DNA of 64,000 bases from Candidatus Nitrosymbiomonas proteolyticus (GTDB lineage Bacteria > Armatimonadota > Fimbriimonadia > Fimbriimonadales > Fimbriimonadaceae): positions 496,001 to 560,000 of the forward strand of contig AP021858.1 in assembly GCA_017347465.1 (NCBI GenBank), read 5' to 3'. The translations under genes and the position numbers were made by a program. A model generated the notes under the pieces. The model searched no databases and was not told the DNA's origin. It worked only from the letters and a program-made list of their open reading frames with translations. Within the stretch, counting starts at the first letter, position 1, and every line of letters starts with the position of its first letter. Shown here piece after piece: positions 1 to 8,276 of this stretch.

Positions 1-1
1 G

Positions 2-301
2 GAAGGGAGATTCGACCAAGCCGCTGCGCACTATGAGATCGCGCTACGAGCCGTCGGGCACTACCCTGACCTGCACTGCAAGTATGCGCAGGTTCTGTTG
101 GAACTCGACCGGCTCGGCCAGGCCCTCGACCACCTCGATACCGCAGTAAGGCTCAACCCGAGGTACGCCGAGGCTCACGCGCAACGGGGGATCGCCTTGC
201 GGCGGCTTGGGCGCAGTGACGACGCCCGAGAGGCGTTTCGGGAAGCCCTGAAATTCGATCCGCACCACGTGATCGCCGAACTCGAAGTCCTGCGACCCTA
301 G
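2..301 (+). CDS. TPR-repeat protein, C-terminal fragment
   Basis: The reading frame is already open at the window edge and stops with TAG at 299-301, so only the last 99 residues are visible and the start lies outside. The visible part has at least two and a half tetratricopeptide repeats: alternating Gly/Ala and Tyr/Ala positions, helix-turn-helix periodicity of about 34 residues, and the hallmark patterns 'LNPRYAEAHAQRG' and 'DDAREAFREALKFDP'. TPR units are protein-protein interaction scaffolds; the partner cannot be read from this fragment. It converges on the anti-sigma gene, which ends 9 bp away on the other strand. Confidence 0.75.
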   Translation, partial: EGRFDQAAAHYEIALRAVGHYPDLHCKYAQVLLELDRLGQALDHLDTAVRLNPRYAEAHAQRGIALRRLGRSDDAREAFREALKFDPHHVIAELEVLRP

Positions 302-310
302 GCGAGCCGC

Positions 311-1015
311 TCAGGATCGGTGCAGAGTCTGCGCCGCCGCTTCGATGGCAACCTTCCAGCGGGTGTCTTCGTCGCCCCCGAGGACCTGGTACGTGAAGTT
401 CGGGCAACTCCAGCAAATCCCCTCATCGACATAGAATGGAACTCCGTCGACGAGCCTCTTTTGCCCTGGAAGCTGCTCAGTGCGCTCGCGAATCACGAGC
501 TTGTATTCCTTGCCTTCGACCATGAACTCGTAACAAGCCCAACCCGAGCCGTAGCAGCAATGGTTGAGGTCGGCGACCCCCGCCAAGTTGACCATCGGCA
601 CGGGGCCGAGGCTTGCGTTCTGGCGGAGCCAATCCCTTGCGAACGTCGGATCGCTGATCATCTGGCCGTTGACGGCGACGAGGTCCGATCCGAAAGAAGA
701 ACCGCTGGGTCGGAACCAACTCAGGGCCATGACGAGAACGAGAATCGCCGCAGCCGCGGCAAAAGACCACTGGAACCAGGGCCGGGGAGCGGGGCGAGCT
801 TCTCTGGGAGTCTGGACAACCTGGGAGAGGCCGCGTCGCAGCGACTCGATGGGGACCGCTTCCGTGAGGGCAGCCTGGCGGACCGCGCTTCGAAGCCGCT
901 TGAGGGCTTCGAGCTCCGCTTGCGCCCGAGCGTCCTCGGCGAGCAGGGATTCTGCTTGCCGAAGCTCTTCGCCTTCGAGCGACCCGTCCAGGTACGACTG
1001 CCAGTCCACGTTCAT
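311..1015 (-). CDS. membrane anti-sigma factor with Cys-rich outer domain
   Basis: This 234-residue protein sits directly downstream of an ECF sigma gene; the two overlap by 4 bp (1012-1015), so they are translationally coupled. Residues 1-75 form a charged helical region starting 'MNVDWQSYLDG', typical of the sigma-binding N-terminus of anti-sigma factors. It lacks the HxxxCxxC zinc motif of ZAS proteins. One membrane helix follows at about 81-101. The outer part (about 105-234) carries five cysteines: CC at 153-154, C161, and C201/C204 in a CxxC arrangement ('GICWSCPNF'), plus H152. Inferred role: hold the sigma factor at the membrane and release it on an envelope signal, possibly thiol or metal related. 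The role comes from context and topology; the sensor domain is not one I can name. Confidence 0.75.
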   Translation of the reverse strand: MNVDWQSYLDGSLEGEELRQAESLLAEDARAQAELEALKRLRSAVRQAALTEAVPIESLRRGLSQVVQTPREARPAPRPWFQWSFAAAAAILVLVMALSWFRPSGSSFGSDLVAVNGQMISDPTFARDWLRQNASLGPVPMVNLAGVADLNHCCYGSGWACYEFMVEGKEYKLVIRERTEQLPGQKRLVDGVPFYVDEGICWSCPNFTYQVLGGDEDTRWKVAIEAAAQTLHRS

Positions 1016-1581
1016 TCTAAATCAGATTCGGGAATCGATCCCGCTAAGCCGGCCAATTGGCGCTGGATGAGCTTTCGCCCTCGGAACAACCGTGAGCGAA
1101 CCGTCCCAATCGGAACCTCCATCGCTTCGCTGGCCTCTTCATACGTCATGTCTTCTACATCGCAGAAATGCACCGCGAGCCGATAGGGTTCCGGCAATGT
1201 CTCAATGGCCCTAAGAATCTCGTCGGCATCGAGCCTGTCGGCGATCACCGACCAGAACGTGGAATCCGGTTCTTCCACCAGTTCGATGTCGTCGATGTTG
1301 TCGACCGGCCGCGCCGATCTTAGGTTCATAAGGCGCTCGTTCCGAAGGATTCGAATGAGCCAACTCCGCAAGAACCGGCCATCGAACCGGTCCCATTGCT
1401 GGTAGGCCTTGAGCAGCGTCGTTTGCACAAGGTCTTCGGCTTCTTCAGAAGTTGCGCCCATGCGGCGCGCCACTCGAAACAGAACGGAAAGCTCTGGCTC
1501 GACGGCCTTTTCGAAGTCGCGAGGTCGTAAGAAGTAACTCAAGGTCATTCCGGCGCGAGCCAACGATGACGCGCCGCGCAT
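1012..1581 (-). CDS. ECF-family RNA polymerase sigma factor
   Basis: The 189 residues have the two-domain ECF layout. Region 2 (about 30-100) includes 'EEAEDLVQTTLLKAYQQWDRF' and the -10 contact helix 'LRSWLIRILRNERLMNLR'. Region 4 (about 130-180) contains 'LPEPYRLAVHF', 'MTYEEASEAMEVPIGTVRSRLFRGR', the usual sigma-70 region 4 helix-turn-helix for -35 recognition. A start at ATG 1581 is favoured because a TACGCT -10-like element ends 5 nt before it; the inner ATG at 1548 is the alternative. The cognate anti-sigma factor overlaps its 3' end, so the pair forms a two-gene unit. The regulon is unknown. Confidence 0.9.
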   Translation of the reverse strand: MRGASSLARAGMTLSYFLRPRDFEKAVEPELSVLFRVARRMGATSEEAEDLVQTTLLKAYQQWDRFDGRFLRSWLIRILRNERLMNLRSARPVDNIDDIELVEEPDSTFWSVIADRLDADEILRAIETLPEPYRLAVHFCDVEDMTYEEASEAMEVPIGTVRSRLFRGRKLIQRQLAGLAGSIPESDLE

Positions 1582-1586
1582 TCCTA

Positions 1587-1592
1587 AGCGTA
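1587..1592 (-). promoter_or_regulatory. TANNNT -10 element, sigma-factor gene
   Basis: Read on the minus strand, TACGCT is followed by TAGGA and then the ATG at 1581. The 5-nt gap places the expected transcription start at or within 1-2 nt of the start codon, matching the leaderless pattern seen at several other genes here. Confidence 0.45.
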
Positions 1593-1632
1593 CAACATCG
1601 CGCGCGCCGTTGGCTGGAACGCACTGACGGGG

Positions 1633-3285
1633 TCAGGGTTCAGGTGTCGGGATTTCGCCGAGATTCCAACCCGAAGCCGTCGCCGTCGCGGAGACCACCG
1701 TCCGCGCTTGCAGCCGAAGTCTCGGATCGACGAATTGCCTCAGGTCTTGCTCGATTCGTCGGACGGCTTCGGGGCCGACCACTTCCGGCGCTTCGATCCG
1801 AACCCTCACCCACACAACGCTTGCGCGCTCCTCGAATTGCACCTCCCCCACGACCGCACCGGGGATTACCGCCATGCGACGGCCGATCACTTCCGTCACC
1901 CTCTTCTGCAGAGCGATCTCAGATTCAGTCAGGCGCGGCGCTTTCTCCGGGACGGGATCGTAGATGAACCTCTCGGAGTTGGCGTCTCGGGTGAGAACCG
2001 ACCTGACGATCAGCCTGGACTTCGCATCGAGCCTTCGATTCAGCCCCTCCTCCATGGCGGCGACGGATTCCGGGCCGATCGGGACGGGGGTAGCCACAAC
2101 TGCGGTGAATTCGAGGCTGGCGTTCGACTGTGTTCGGTAAAGATCGGTCAGGCTTGCTCCTTCAAACTTGGAGAGCGACTCCACAAGGGAATCCCGAGCG
2201 CTCCCAAGAACGGCTCGACCCTCTTCGGCGATCTCTGAGGCGAGCCTCTCGCCCGCGGTGTGAAACACGATGCCGTCTCGATCCGCGTCGCGAGACTGGA
2301 TCGACCTCACGATCAGGCGCACGTCGCGGTCGCAGGCCTGACAGAGTCGATCCTCGATCTCTTCGATGTGGGTCGGCTCGAAGGGTCGGGGGGTGAGCGC
2401 GACCGCAGTGACGACGAGCGCCCCGTTCTCCTCCCGAATCTCAGGCGCCCCTTGTAGCCTTCCGCCCGTTCGCTTGGCAAACTGCTCCGAAAGCTCCCGG
2501 ACCAACTGGGTTTGCAGCCTCCTGTCGTCAATGATTCGAGTCAAGGTCCCGGTCAAGAACCACGCCATGAGCACCACTCCCAAGAGACTCGGCGTAAACC
2601 GCACAATGAACTTGCCGACCCCAAGCCGGCGAACCTCTCGCTCCGCTCCCAGGTTGAAAACGAGGTAGACGCCGCAGGAGGCGAGTTGGATCGCGAAGAA
2701 GTTGGCGGTGAACAACAGGAATGCGCCCAGACTGGCCGAGTACTCTCCCAGCGCCAAGTACAGCCCGCAAGAAGCGAGCGGAGGCACGAGAGCGACCGAG
2801 ATCGCCACACCGGGCAGTGCCGCGTTGACGCGAGAGTTTGCGCTCGCATACGCGCCCGCCATGCCCGAGAAGATCGCGATCAAGAGGTCATAGAGAGTCG
2901 GGGCAATGCGGGCTTGCATCTCCGGCGTCGCCCCCATATTGAGGGGCATCGAACCGATCAACCATCCGATCCCGATGGCGAGCGCCACGCCGAAGACCTC
3001 GGCGATCAACGAGCGCTTCATCAGAACCGCGTGGCCTGTGACGGTGGCGAGCGCCAAACCGAAGATCGGGCCCATAAGGGGGGCGACCAGCATCGCGCCC
3101 ACCACCACCGCGGTGCTGTTCGCGAGAAGTCCGTAGGCCGCGATCGCCGTCGAGAGAAACGTGAGGACCCAAAAACGCCAGGAAGGCGACGAAGAAGACT
3201 CGATCTCCTTGAAAACGGCCTTACGCTGCTCGCGGGTCAGTCGGGGCCGCAGGTCGTACCAAGGCCGGCTCTCGGCATCGATCAC
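1633..3285 (-). CDS. DUF389-family integral membrane protein
   Basis: The product is about 550 residues from the GTG at 3285; the frame stays open to 3396, but that stretch overlaps atpC and does not look like protein. After a short acidic N-terminus come the DUF389 signatures 'FWVLTFLSTAIAAYGLL', 'NSTAVVVGAMLVAPLMGPI' and 'PGVAISVALVPPLASCGL', giving about six to seven membrane helices within the first 240 residues. The remaining roughly 300 residues are soluble and mostly alpha/beta, with three similar segments each containing 'RLIVRS' or 'RLQARTV', an apparent internal triplication. DUF389 proteins are widespread and of unproven function; a transport or membrane-stress role is only a guess. 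It lies 70 bp downstream of atpC on the same strand. Confidence 0.85.
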   Translation of the reverse strand: MIDAESRPWYDLRPRLTREQRKAVFKEIESSSSPSWRFWVLTFLSTAIAAYGLLANSTAVVVGAMLVAPLMGPIFGLALATVTGHAVLMKRSLIAEVFGVALAIGIGWLIGSMPLNMGATPEMQARIAPTLYDLLIAIFSGMAGAYASANSRVNAALPGVAISVALVPPLASCGLYLALGEYSASLGAFLLFTANFFAIQLASCGVYLVFNLGAEREVRRLGVGKFIVRFTPSLLGVVLMAWFLTGTLTRIIDDRRLQTQLVRELSEQFAKRTGGRLQGAPEIREENGALVVTAVALTPRPFEPTHIEEIEDRLCQACDRDVRLIVRSIQSRDADRDGIVFHTAGERLASEIAEEGRAVLGSARDSLVESLSKFEGASLTDLYRTQSNASLEFTAVVATPVPIGPESVAAMEEGLNRRLDAKSRLIVRSVLTRDANSERFIYDPVPEKAPRLTESEIALQKRVTEVIGRRMAVIPGAVVGEVQFEERASVVWVRVRIEAPEVVGPEAVRRIEQDLRQFVDPRLRLQARTVVSATATASGWNLGEIPTPEP

Positions 3286-3355
3286 GGCATAAGGATAACC
3301 GTTTCTCGAACCAGATGGAAACGATGGGGGCTCGCGAGTCGTCGGGGACCAGGAG

Positions 3356-3766
3356 TTAGTGCTTCGTTTGGGCAGCGCGGAGTCGGCTGATGGCAACGTC
3401 GATGGCCCGCTGAGCCTCTTCAGTGGTCATTTCGGAAGACTCTCCCTTCAGAGCGGCCCTCGCCATCTCAAGGTCCTGCTGAGCTTTGGCGACGTCGATT
3501 TCGCTGGCGAGATCGGCGCTGTCGGCGAGCACCGTCGCCCGCTTGCCATCCATCTCAAAGAACCCACCGCCAAGGGCCACGAATTGGCGCTGTCCGTCGG
3601 GGAGTTCGTATTCGAGAAGACCGGCCTTGAGCGCGGCGACGAACGGCACGTGGTTCGCGAGCGTTCCGAAGTACCCTTCTTGGCCCGGAGCAACGATCGA
3701 AACGACCTCCAGCTCGACCACGCTTCGGTCGGGAGCGACGACGGCTAGATGAAACGACTGTGGCAT
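3356..3766 (-). CDS. atpC: F-type ATP synthase epsilon subunit, isolated gene
   Basis: The 136-residue protein matches the epsilon subunit in length and order. The N-terminal beta-sandwich begins 'MPQSFHLAVVAPDRSVVE' and has the conserved 'PGQEGYFGTLANHVPFVAAL' region and 'FVALGGGFFEM'. A C-terminal helical hairpin (about 95-136) is rich in Ala, Glu and Arg. Epsilon couples the F1 central stalk to the c-ring and inhibits ATP hydrolysis. ATG 3766 is chosen because homology begins there and a perfect TATAAT ends 10 nt upstream. In most bacteria atpC follows atpD; here no other ATP synthase gene is adjacent. Its neighbours are a divergent FAD oxidoreductase and DUF389, so the atp operon is split. 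Confidence 0.9.
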   Translation of the reverse strand: MPQSFHLAVVAPDRSVVELEVVSIVAPGQEGYFGTLANHVPFVAALKAGLLEYELPDGQRQFVALGGGFFEMDGKRATVLADSADLASEIDVAKAQQDLEMARAALKGESSEMTTEEAQRAIDVAISRLRAAQTKH

Positions 3767-3776
3767 CTGAGTTCGA

Positions 3777-3782
3777 ATTATA
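3777..3782 (-). promoter_or_regulatory. TATAAT -10 element, atpC
   Basis: A consensus TATAAT on the minus strand ends 10 nt before the atpC ATG. A transcription start 6-7 nt downstream would leave a leader of only 3-4 nt, too short for a Shine-Dalgarno site, so initiation is probably leaderless or nearly so. Confidence 0.55.
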
Positions 3783-3913
3783 CCGCCGTGCGCCGGGAAC
3801 TCCGGCTCAAGTAACATGGCCTAGGGCAAGAGCGGGGGGCCTTCGCTCTTTGTTGGGACTGATCCAATGCACACCCTTCGAACGACAAGAACGCCCGAGC
3901 CGGGTGCGCAGCT

Positions 3914-4897
3914 TTGAGGGTTGCCGTTATCGGCGCTGGGATCTCGGGACTTGCAGCCGCTCGCCAACTCAAACGCGCGGGCATCGATTGCGTCGTGTTC
4001 GAAAAATCAGATCGAGTCGGGGGCCGAGTCGAAACCCGCTCGCTCGGCGGCTACGTTTTCGACACAGGCGCGACGAGCATCGCTCCACGGGGCCGCTCGA
4101 TTGAGCCCGTGATGTTCGATGAACTTTGCACAGAGGGCCTCGTGCAAGTCGAACTGCCGATCTTCGTGCATTCGGGGTTGCGGGCGTCTTTGGGCCATGC
4201 GTCGGTCAACATGCTCGCGCGTTTCACTTACCTCAAGGGAAACGAGCAGCTTCCGCTTCGGCTAAGCGAGGGCCTCGACATTCGATTTGATGCCAACGTC
4301 TTGAGGATCGGGTCCCTGCCGCAAGCAAGGTATGAGGTCGCCGGAGAGGAGTTCGACGCGTTGATTCTGACTCCGCCTGTGCCCATCACGAAGGAGCTCC
4401 TCGCCTCGATTGGGGAAAGCAGGGCCCTTGCAAACGCTTCGTACCGCTCCTGTCTCAGCGTCATGCTGGGCTACGCAAAGCCGCTCGAGGGCCTCAAATA
4501 CCACGCGCTTCTGGACCCCGACCAGACGCACCCTTTGACCTGGTTGAGCATCGAGAGCGCGAAATGCCCGGAGAGGGCGCCCGAAGGCCACACGGCTTTC
4601 GTGGCTCAGTTGGGGCCCCGATACAGCGCGATGAACTTCGAGAGTGAGGACGACACCATAGTGGCCGCTACGATCTCTTACGTCACCCGTCTTTACGGTA
4701 AGGATTGGGATCAGCCCGAAGTGGCTGGGGTCGTCCGCTACAGGTTCAGCCACCCCGAAACCACATCGCTGTTCGAATCGGTCAACTCGAAGATGTCTCG
4801 CGTGATCGTCGCCGGAGACGGTGTGTACGGCGCGAGGATCGAGTACGCTTTCGAATCGGGCGAAAGGGCGGCGAGCCTGCTACTGAAACCGACATGA
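3914..4897 (+). CDS. FAD-dependent amine-oxidase-like oxidoreductase
   Basis: The 327-residue protein opens with a textbook dinucleotide-binding fold: '[17 protein letters not shown]' (GxGxxG), an acidic strand end '[17 protein letters not shown]' and the second flavin motif 'GGRVETR'. The C-terminus has the expected FAD-binding end '[24 protein letters not shown]'. This architecture is shared by protoporphyrinogen oxidases, renalase-like and monoamine-oxidase-like enzymes. At 327 residues it is shorter than classical HemY (about 450), closest to renalase-type proteins. The substrate is not predictable. The start is TTG 3914; no better start keeps the Rossmann strand intact. Its stop overlaps the next gene's ATG (ATGA, 4894-4897), so the two are probably co-translated. 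Confidence 0.8.
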   Translation: MRVAVIGAGISGLAAARQLKRAGIDCVVFEKSDRVGGRVETRSLGGYVFDTGATSIAPRGRSIEPVMFDELCTEGLVQVELPIFVHSGLRASLGHASVNMLARFTYLKGNEQLPLRLSEGLDIRFDANVLRIGSLPQARYEVAGEEFDALILTPPVPITKELLASIGESRALANASYRSCLSVMLGYAKPLEGLKYHALLDPDQTHPLTWLSIESAKCPERAPEGHTAFVAQLGPRYSAMNFESEDDTIVAATISYVTRLYGKDWDQPEVAGVVRYRFSHPETTSLFESVNSKMSRVIVAGDGVYGARIEYAFESGERAASLLLKPT

Positions 4898-5559
4898 AAC
4901 CGCGACCCTTAATCAAGCTGATGGCCCTTGCCGTGGGGGCCTCATCCCTTGCGGCTCAGAACCTCTCGGGGGGGCAAGTCAAGCTCCAAATCACCATGCA
5001 AGGGGCGTCGAGCGGTTCCTCCACCTACACCCACAAACTCCTTCCGGATGGGAACAAGGTGGTGCAGCTCAGCGTCGACCTCGAAGCGGTCGGCGGCCGG
5101 AAGGTCACCGTGAGGACCGAATCGACCTACGGCGGCAAAGGCGAGCCCTTGAGGGTGTTTCACGTGACGACCTCCGAGGGTCCGCGCATGCGGCGACAGG
5201 TTGTGGTCACCTTCGACGAGAAGGGCGCTCACGCCGTCGAAGAAGTCAATGGGGTGAGAAAAGTCCACACCGTCGAACTGGCTCCAACCGCTCCCAGCCT
5301 CAATCCCAGCCAATTCTGGTTCCTGCGCGACGCACCGAAAGTCGGCGATTCCGTCCAGTACTTCCGCTTCGACGTCAACGAACTTCGATGGCGGCTGGCA
5401 ACGACCGAATACCGCGGAACGGAATCTATCCAGTGGAACGGTAAGGCTCTCAAAGCCCACCTTGTCGTCGAGGGGGACAGCAAGGCGTGGCTGGATGACA
5501 AGGGACTCCCCTACAGAATGGATGTAAGCGGAGTGAAAATGGAGCGCCTTGCCCCGTAA
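4894..5559 (+). CDS. secreted protein of unknown function
   Basis: The predicted protein has 221 residues. Its N-terminus '[22 protein letters not shown]' is a clear signal peptide (basic n-region, hydrophobic core, A-A-Q cleavage site). The mature part is beta-rich with repeated strands such as '[12 protein letters not shown]', '[19 protein letters not shown]' and '[27 protein letters not shown]'; the last resembles DUF3108-like outer-membrane or periplasmic proteins, a weak resemblance only. ATG 4894 is preferred over an upstream in-frame start because it begins exactly with the signal peptide and overlaps the oxidoreductase stop codon. A small hairpin follows the stop. Function unknown. 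Confidence 0.7.
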   Translation: MKPRPLIKLMALAVGASSLAAQNLSGGQVKLQITMQGASSGSSTYTHKLLPDGNKVVQLSVDLEAVGGRKVTVRTESTYGGKGEPLRVFHVTTSEGPRMRRQVVVTFDEKGAHAVEEVNGVRKVHTVELAPTAPSLNPSQFWFLRDAPKVGDSVQYFRFDVNELRWRLATTEYRGTESIQWNGKALKAHLVVEGDSKAWLDDKGLPYRMDVSGVKMERLAP

Positions 5560-5562
5560 GAA

Positions 5563-5584
5563 TCCCGTTTGCGGGACTTTTCTC
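5563..5584 (+). terminator. weak intrinsic terminator
   Basis: Just after the TAA at 5557-5559 lies TCCCG-TTTG-CGGGA (5-bp stem, 4-nt loop, 5563-5576) followed by CTTTTCTC. The stem is short but GC-rich and placed correctly to end the two-gene unit 3914-5559. Confidence 0.45.
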
Positions 5585-5655
5585 GTCGAAAGCGATTGAA
5601 CGTCTCCGTTTCTTCAGCGTCTGTTGTACCATAGGTATCAGCAGGGAGAAGTGAA

Positions 5656-6888
5656 GTGAACGATTTCCTTTCGCGCAGGGACCTCTTCCGAATGAGCGGC
5701 TTGATCGCCGTCGGACTGACTTCGCCACGGTGGCTGTCCTCGATTGCCAAGGCCGACCTCATTCGGCAGGCGACCGGAGGAAAGCGGCTGAAGGACACGG
5801 TGCTCGTCGTTTGCCAATTGTCCGGCGGGAACGACGGGTTGAATACGGTGATTCCCTACGCCCGCGCCGAGTACCGCCAGTTGCGGCCCACGCTGGGAAT
5901 CCCCGAAGAGCAGGTCCTGAAGCTGGACGACAATCTGGGGCTTCACCCAGGGCTTTCGGGGTTTGCCGAGCTTTTCAAGCAGGGCAAGGTGGCGATCGTT
6001 CAGGGCGTTGGCTATCCCCGGCCCGATCGGTCGCACTTTTCGAGCATGGACATCTGGCAGTCCGGGGGGCGTGACACTCCTCGCTACGGATGGCTGGGAC
6101 GCCATGCGGACGGCGAACTCAAGTCCGGCAAGTTCAACCCGGTCTATGCCATCGGCCTGTCGACCGACCGACCCCGAGCCTTACACGCGAAAGATGCAAG
6201 CATCCCGTGCTTTGCGAGCCTGACGGACATCCAATCGATGATCGGAGACCCTGACGTCGAGCGAATGTTGCGCCAGATCCAAGGTCCGCCCGCAAAGGAG
6301 GGCTCGCCTGAGCGAGTCGTGCAGCAAGCCAACATCGCCGCCTTCGACGCGATGTCCGAACTCAATAAGAGGCTTTCGCAGTTCACCCCGGCTGAGCAGT
6401 ATGGCAACGACGCGTTCGGCAACGGGTTCCGGCAGATCGCGCAACTCTTGGCCACTTCACCGGCGACACGCATCGTCTATTTCAGCGCGGGCGGCTTCGA
6501 CACCCACGCGCGACAAGCGGACGCCCACCAACGGCTCCTGAGTACTTTCAGCGCGGGGGTTTCAGCGTTTCAGCGCGAGATTGAGAAGATCGGAATCGCC
6601 GATAACGTGGTCGTGCTGGTGTTCTCCGAGTTCGGCCGCAGGTCGTATGAGAACGCTTCGGGGGGCACCGATCATGGCGCTGCGGGGCCGATGTTCCTGA
6701 TCGGCAAGCGCGTCAAGGGTGGCTTCCACGGGCCGATCCCGGACCTGAACGATCTGCAGAACGGCGACCTCAAGTTCTCGATCGACTTCCGACAAGTCTA
6801 TGCCGCAACTCTCGATCAGTGGCTGGGAGGCGACTCGAAGACCGTGCTGGGTGAGGCGTTCACCCCGCTCGGCGTGTACGGCGCCTGA
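5656..6888 (+). CDS. DUF1501 domain protein (exported)
   Basis: The 410-residue protein starts at GTG 5656 with 'MNDFLSRRDLFRMSGLIAVGL', a twin-arginine-like signal (RRDLF followed by a hydrophobic stretch). DUF1501 hallmarks follow: 'VLVVCQLSGGNDGLNTVIPY', 'LGLHPGLSGFAELF', 'GVGYPRPDRSHFSSMDIWQ', 'FSAGGFDTHARQ' and 'VVLVFSEFGRR..ENASGGTDHGAAGPMFLIG'. The conserved Asp, His and Glu residues place it in the alkaline-phosphatase-like/sulfatase-like superfamily of metal enzymes; its substrate is unknown. DUF1501 genes are usually followed by DUF1800, which is absent here. A TACCAT element and a GGGAG Shine-Dalgarno lie upstream (about 5627-5650), so this gene looks leadered. Confidence 0.85.
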   Translation: MNDFLSRRDLFRMSGLIAVGLTSPRWLSSIAKADLIRQATGGKRLKDTVLVVCQLSGGNDGLNTVIPYARAEYRQLRPTLGIPEEQVLKLDDNLGLHPGLSGFAELFKQGKVAIVQGVGYPRPDRSHFSSMDIWQSGGRDTPRYGWLGRHADGELKSGKFNPVYAIGLSTDRPRALHAKDASIPCFASLTDIQSMIGDPDVERMLRQIQGPPAKEGSPERVVQQANIAAFDAMSELNKRLSQFTPAEQYGNDAFGNGFRQIAQLLATSPATRIVYFSAGGFDTHARQADAHQRLLSTFSAGVSAFQREIEKIGIADNVVVLVFSEFGRRSYENASGGTDHGAAGPMFLIGKRVKGGFHGPIPDLNDLQNGDLKFSIDFRQVYAATLDQWLGGDSKTVLGEAFTPLGVYGA

Positions 6889-6896
6889 ACCTAGGG

Positions 6897-8276
6897 CTAC
6901 TTCGCCGCGATATCGAACGACGTCCGCACAATGATGCCGTCGATCCAAGCTGCGAGGTAGCCTTTGCCCGCAGCCGACGCTCGGAAGAGACCGCCCTGGT
7001 CGATCCAGCCCGCGCCGCCTCCGGCCCACACCACTTGAAGGTTCGGGACCGCCCCGCCCCACTTGTCCACGACCCTAAGCTGGATCACATCGCCCACCTT
7101 CACCGCGGAGGGAACGGGAATCGAATACGCGCTGCCTCCTCCGTTGGCGGCCCGCAAGCCTTCCGAAAACACTAAGAGAGCGTTCGCAACCGGGCGCTCC
7201 CTTCCATCGCTCGGGCGGTTGAGGGTGATCCCGAAGAGATTGAACGTCGTGCTGCCCCCACCGTCAAGGTTCACGGCATCGAGGCAGCCCAGCCGAAGCA
7301 TGAGGCGAGCGGTTTCTTCGAGGGTCGCCCCTGCGCTGATCGATTGCCGGCCGTCCACAGTGACGACCCAAACGTCACCTTCCGAGGTGATCCCTACGGC
7401 AGTTCGCGGGTGGCGGTTGGCGCTGAAAGCGGCGTTGAATCCCTGCTGCGAGGCGTCGATGCCGATCCTGCCGGTCCGAACGAGGAATGGCCCTCCGCCC
7501 AGGGCGTGCTTGACCCTCGGCCAATCGAGCCCGGTCCCTCGAATCGTGAGGCTCGCGGCGTTGCCAGGGAAAAGCGGACCCAGGGCCGAGACCTTATTCC
7601 CCCTTGCGGCGATCACAACTCGACCTTCGGGCACCGGGACGCTGGGATTGTCGAGGGCTACGGACTCCAGCTCGAGCCTCGCGGCCCCTCCAACCGACAG
7701 CGAACCGTCGACGATGCGATAGGTCGCTTGGACACAAGGGGCGGCCGCCTTGGAAACGCCCGCTACGGCGGTGTTGAGGGTCACTGCGTTCGCGCCGCAC
7801 TCTTCGTTCCAACCGTCGAGAGTGAGGCTCCTCGCTTCGGGCAGGTAAAGAATCGCCTCGGTCGTGCAAGTGCCCACCCCGCTCTCCGAGTCGTTCCACC
7901 AGAAAACAGCCCGTTTCGAGGCAAAGCTAAGGAGTTCCCCGTTGCGGATCATGAGCCCGAGGGGGTCGCCGTTGAAAGGAAAGAAATCGGCATTGACTCC
8001 GCCGATCGCCCCAGTTCGGCTCGTCATCGCTGAAAGGGTCTCCCGGCTGTCGGTGGCGTTAGTTCGGAAGACCTTGCCAGTCGCGATCTCAGGCAGCGCG
8101 CGTACCTCCGGGCTGGCGAGGCTCAGCCGAAACGCGTGGATTAACCGAGGCGTCAAGAGGTCGGCCTCCATTCGGTACGTCAGTCCGGGTGCGAGCATTT
8201 TTTCCCAAACCTGGGCTTGCGCGATCCCGACAAGGCTCCAAGCTGCGAGGAGAGCCGTTTGCCGGATCATTCGCAA
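6897..8276 (-). CDS. secreted phosphodiester glycosidase (NAGPA-like) with C-terminal Ig-like domain
   Basis: The protein has 459 residues. It begins with a signal peptide ('MRMIRQTALLAAWSLVGIAQA'). Its catalytic core matches the phosphodiester glycosidase family (PF09992, named after NAGPA): 'GGVNADFFPFNGDPLGLMIRNGE', 'NRHPRTAVGITSEGDVWVVTVDGRQ' and the diagnostic 'CLDAVNLDGGGSTTFNL'. Such enzymes cleave GlcNAc-phosphodiester or related exopolysaccharide/teichoic-type linkages outside the cytoplasm. The final 75 residues form a small beta domain resembling bacterial Ig-like (Big) repeats ('VKVGDVIQLRVVDKWGGAVPN'), probably for adhesion or binding. The gene overlaps the upstream LD-carboxypeptidase by 10 bp, suggesting a joint role in envelope polymer turnover (inference). 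Confidence 0.85.
   Translation of the reverse strand: MRMIRQTALLAAWSLVGIAQAQVWEKMLAPGLTYRMEADLLTPRLIHAFRLSLASPEVRALPEIATGKVFRTNATDSRETLSAMTSRTGAIGGVNADFFPFNGDPLGLMIRNGELLSFASKRAVFWWNDSESGVGTCTTEAILYLPEARSLTLDGWNEECGANAVTLNTAVAGVSKAAAPCVQATYRIVDGSLSVGGAARLELESVALDNPSVPVPEGRVVIAARGNKVSALGPLFPGNAASLTIRGTGLDWPRVKHALGGGPFLVRTGRIGIDASQQGFNAAFSANRHPRTAVGITSEGDVWVVTVDGRQSISAGATLEETARLMLRLGCLDAVNLDGGGSTTFNLFGITLNRPSDGRERPVANALLVFSEGLRAANGGGSAYSIPVPSAVKVGDVIQLRVVDKWGGAVPNLQVVWAGGGAGWIDQGGLFRASAAGKGYLAAWIDGIIVRTSFDIAAK

Noticed and set aside
3286-3396. Extended N-terminus of the DUF389 protein starting at 3396
   Set aside because: This stretch overlaps the end of atpC and its Ser/Pro/Arg-rich translation does not resemble the family; GTG 3285 begins just before the conserved region.
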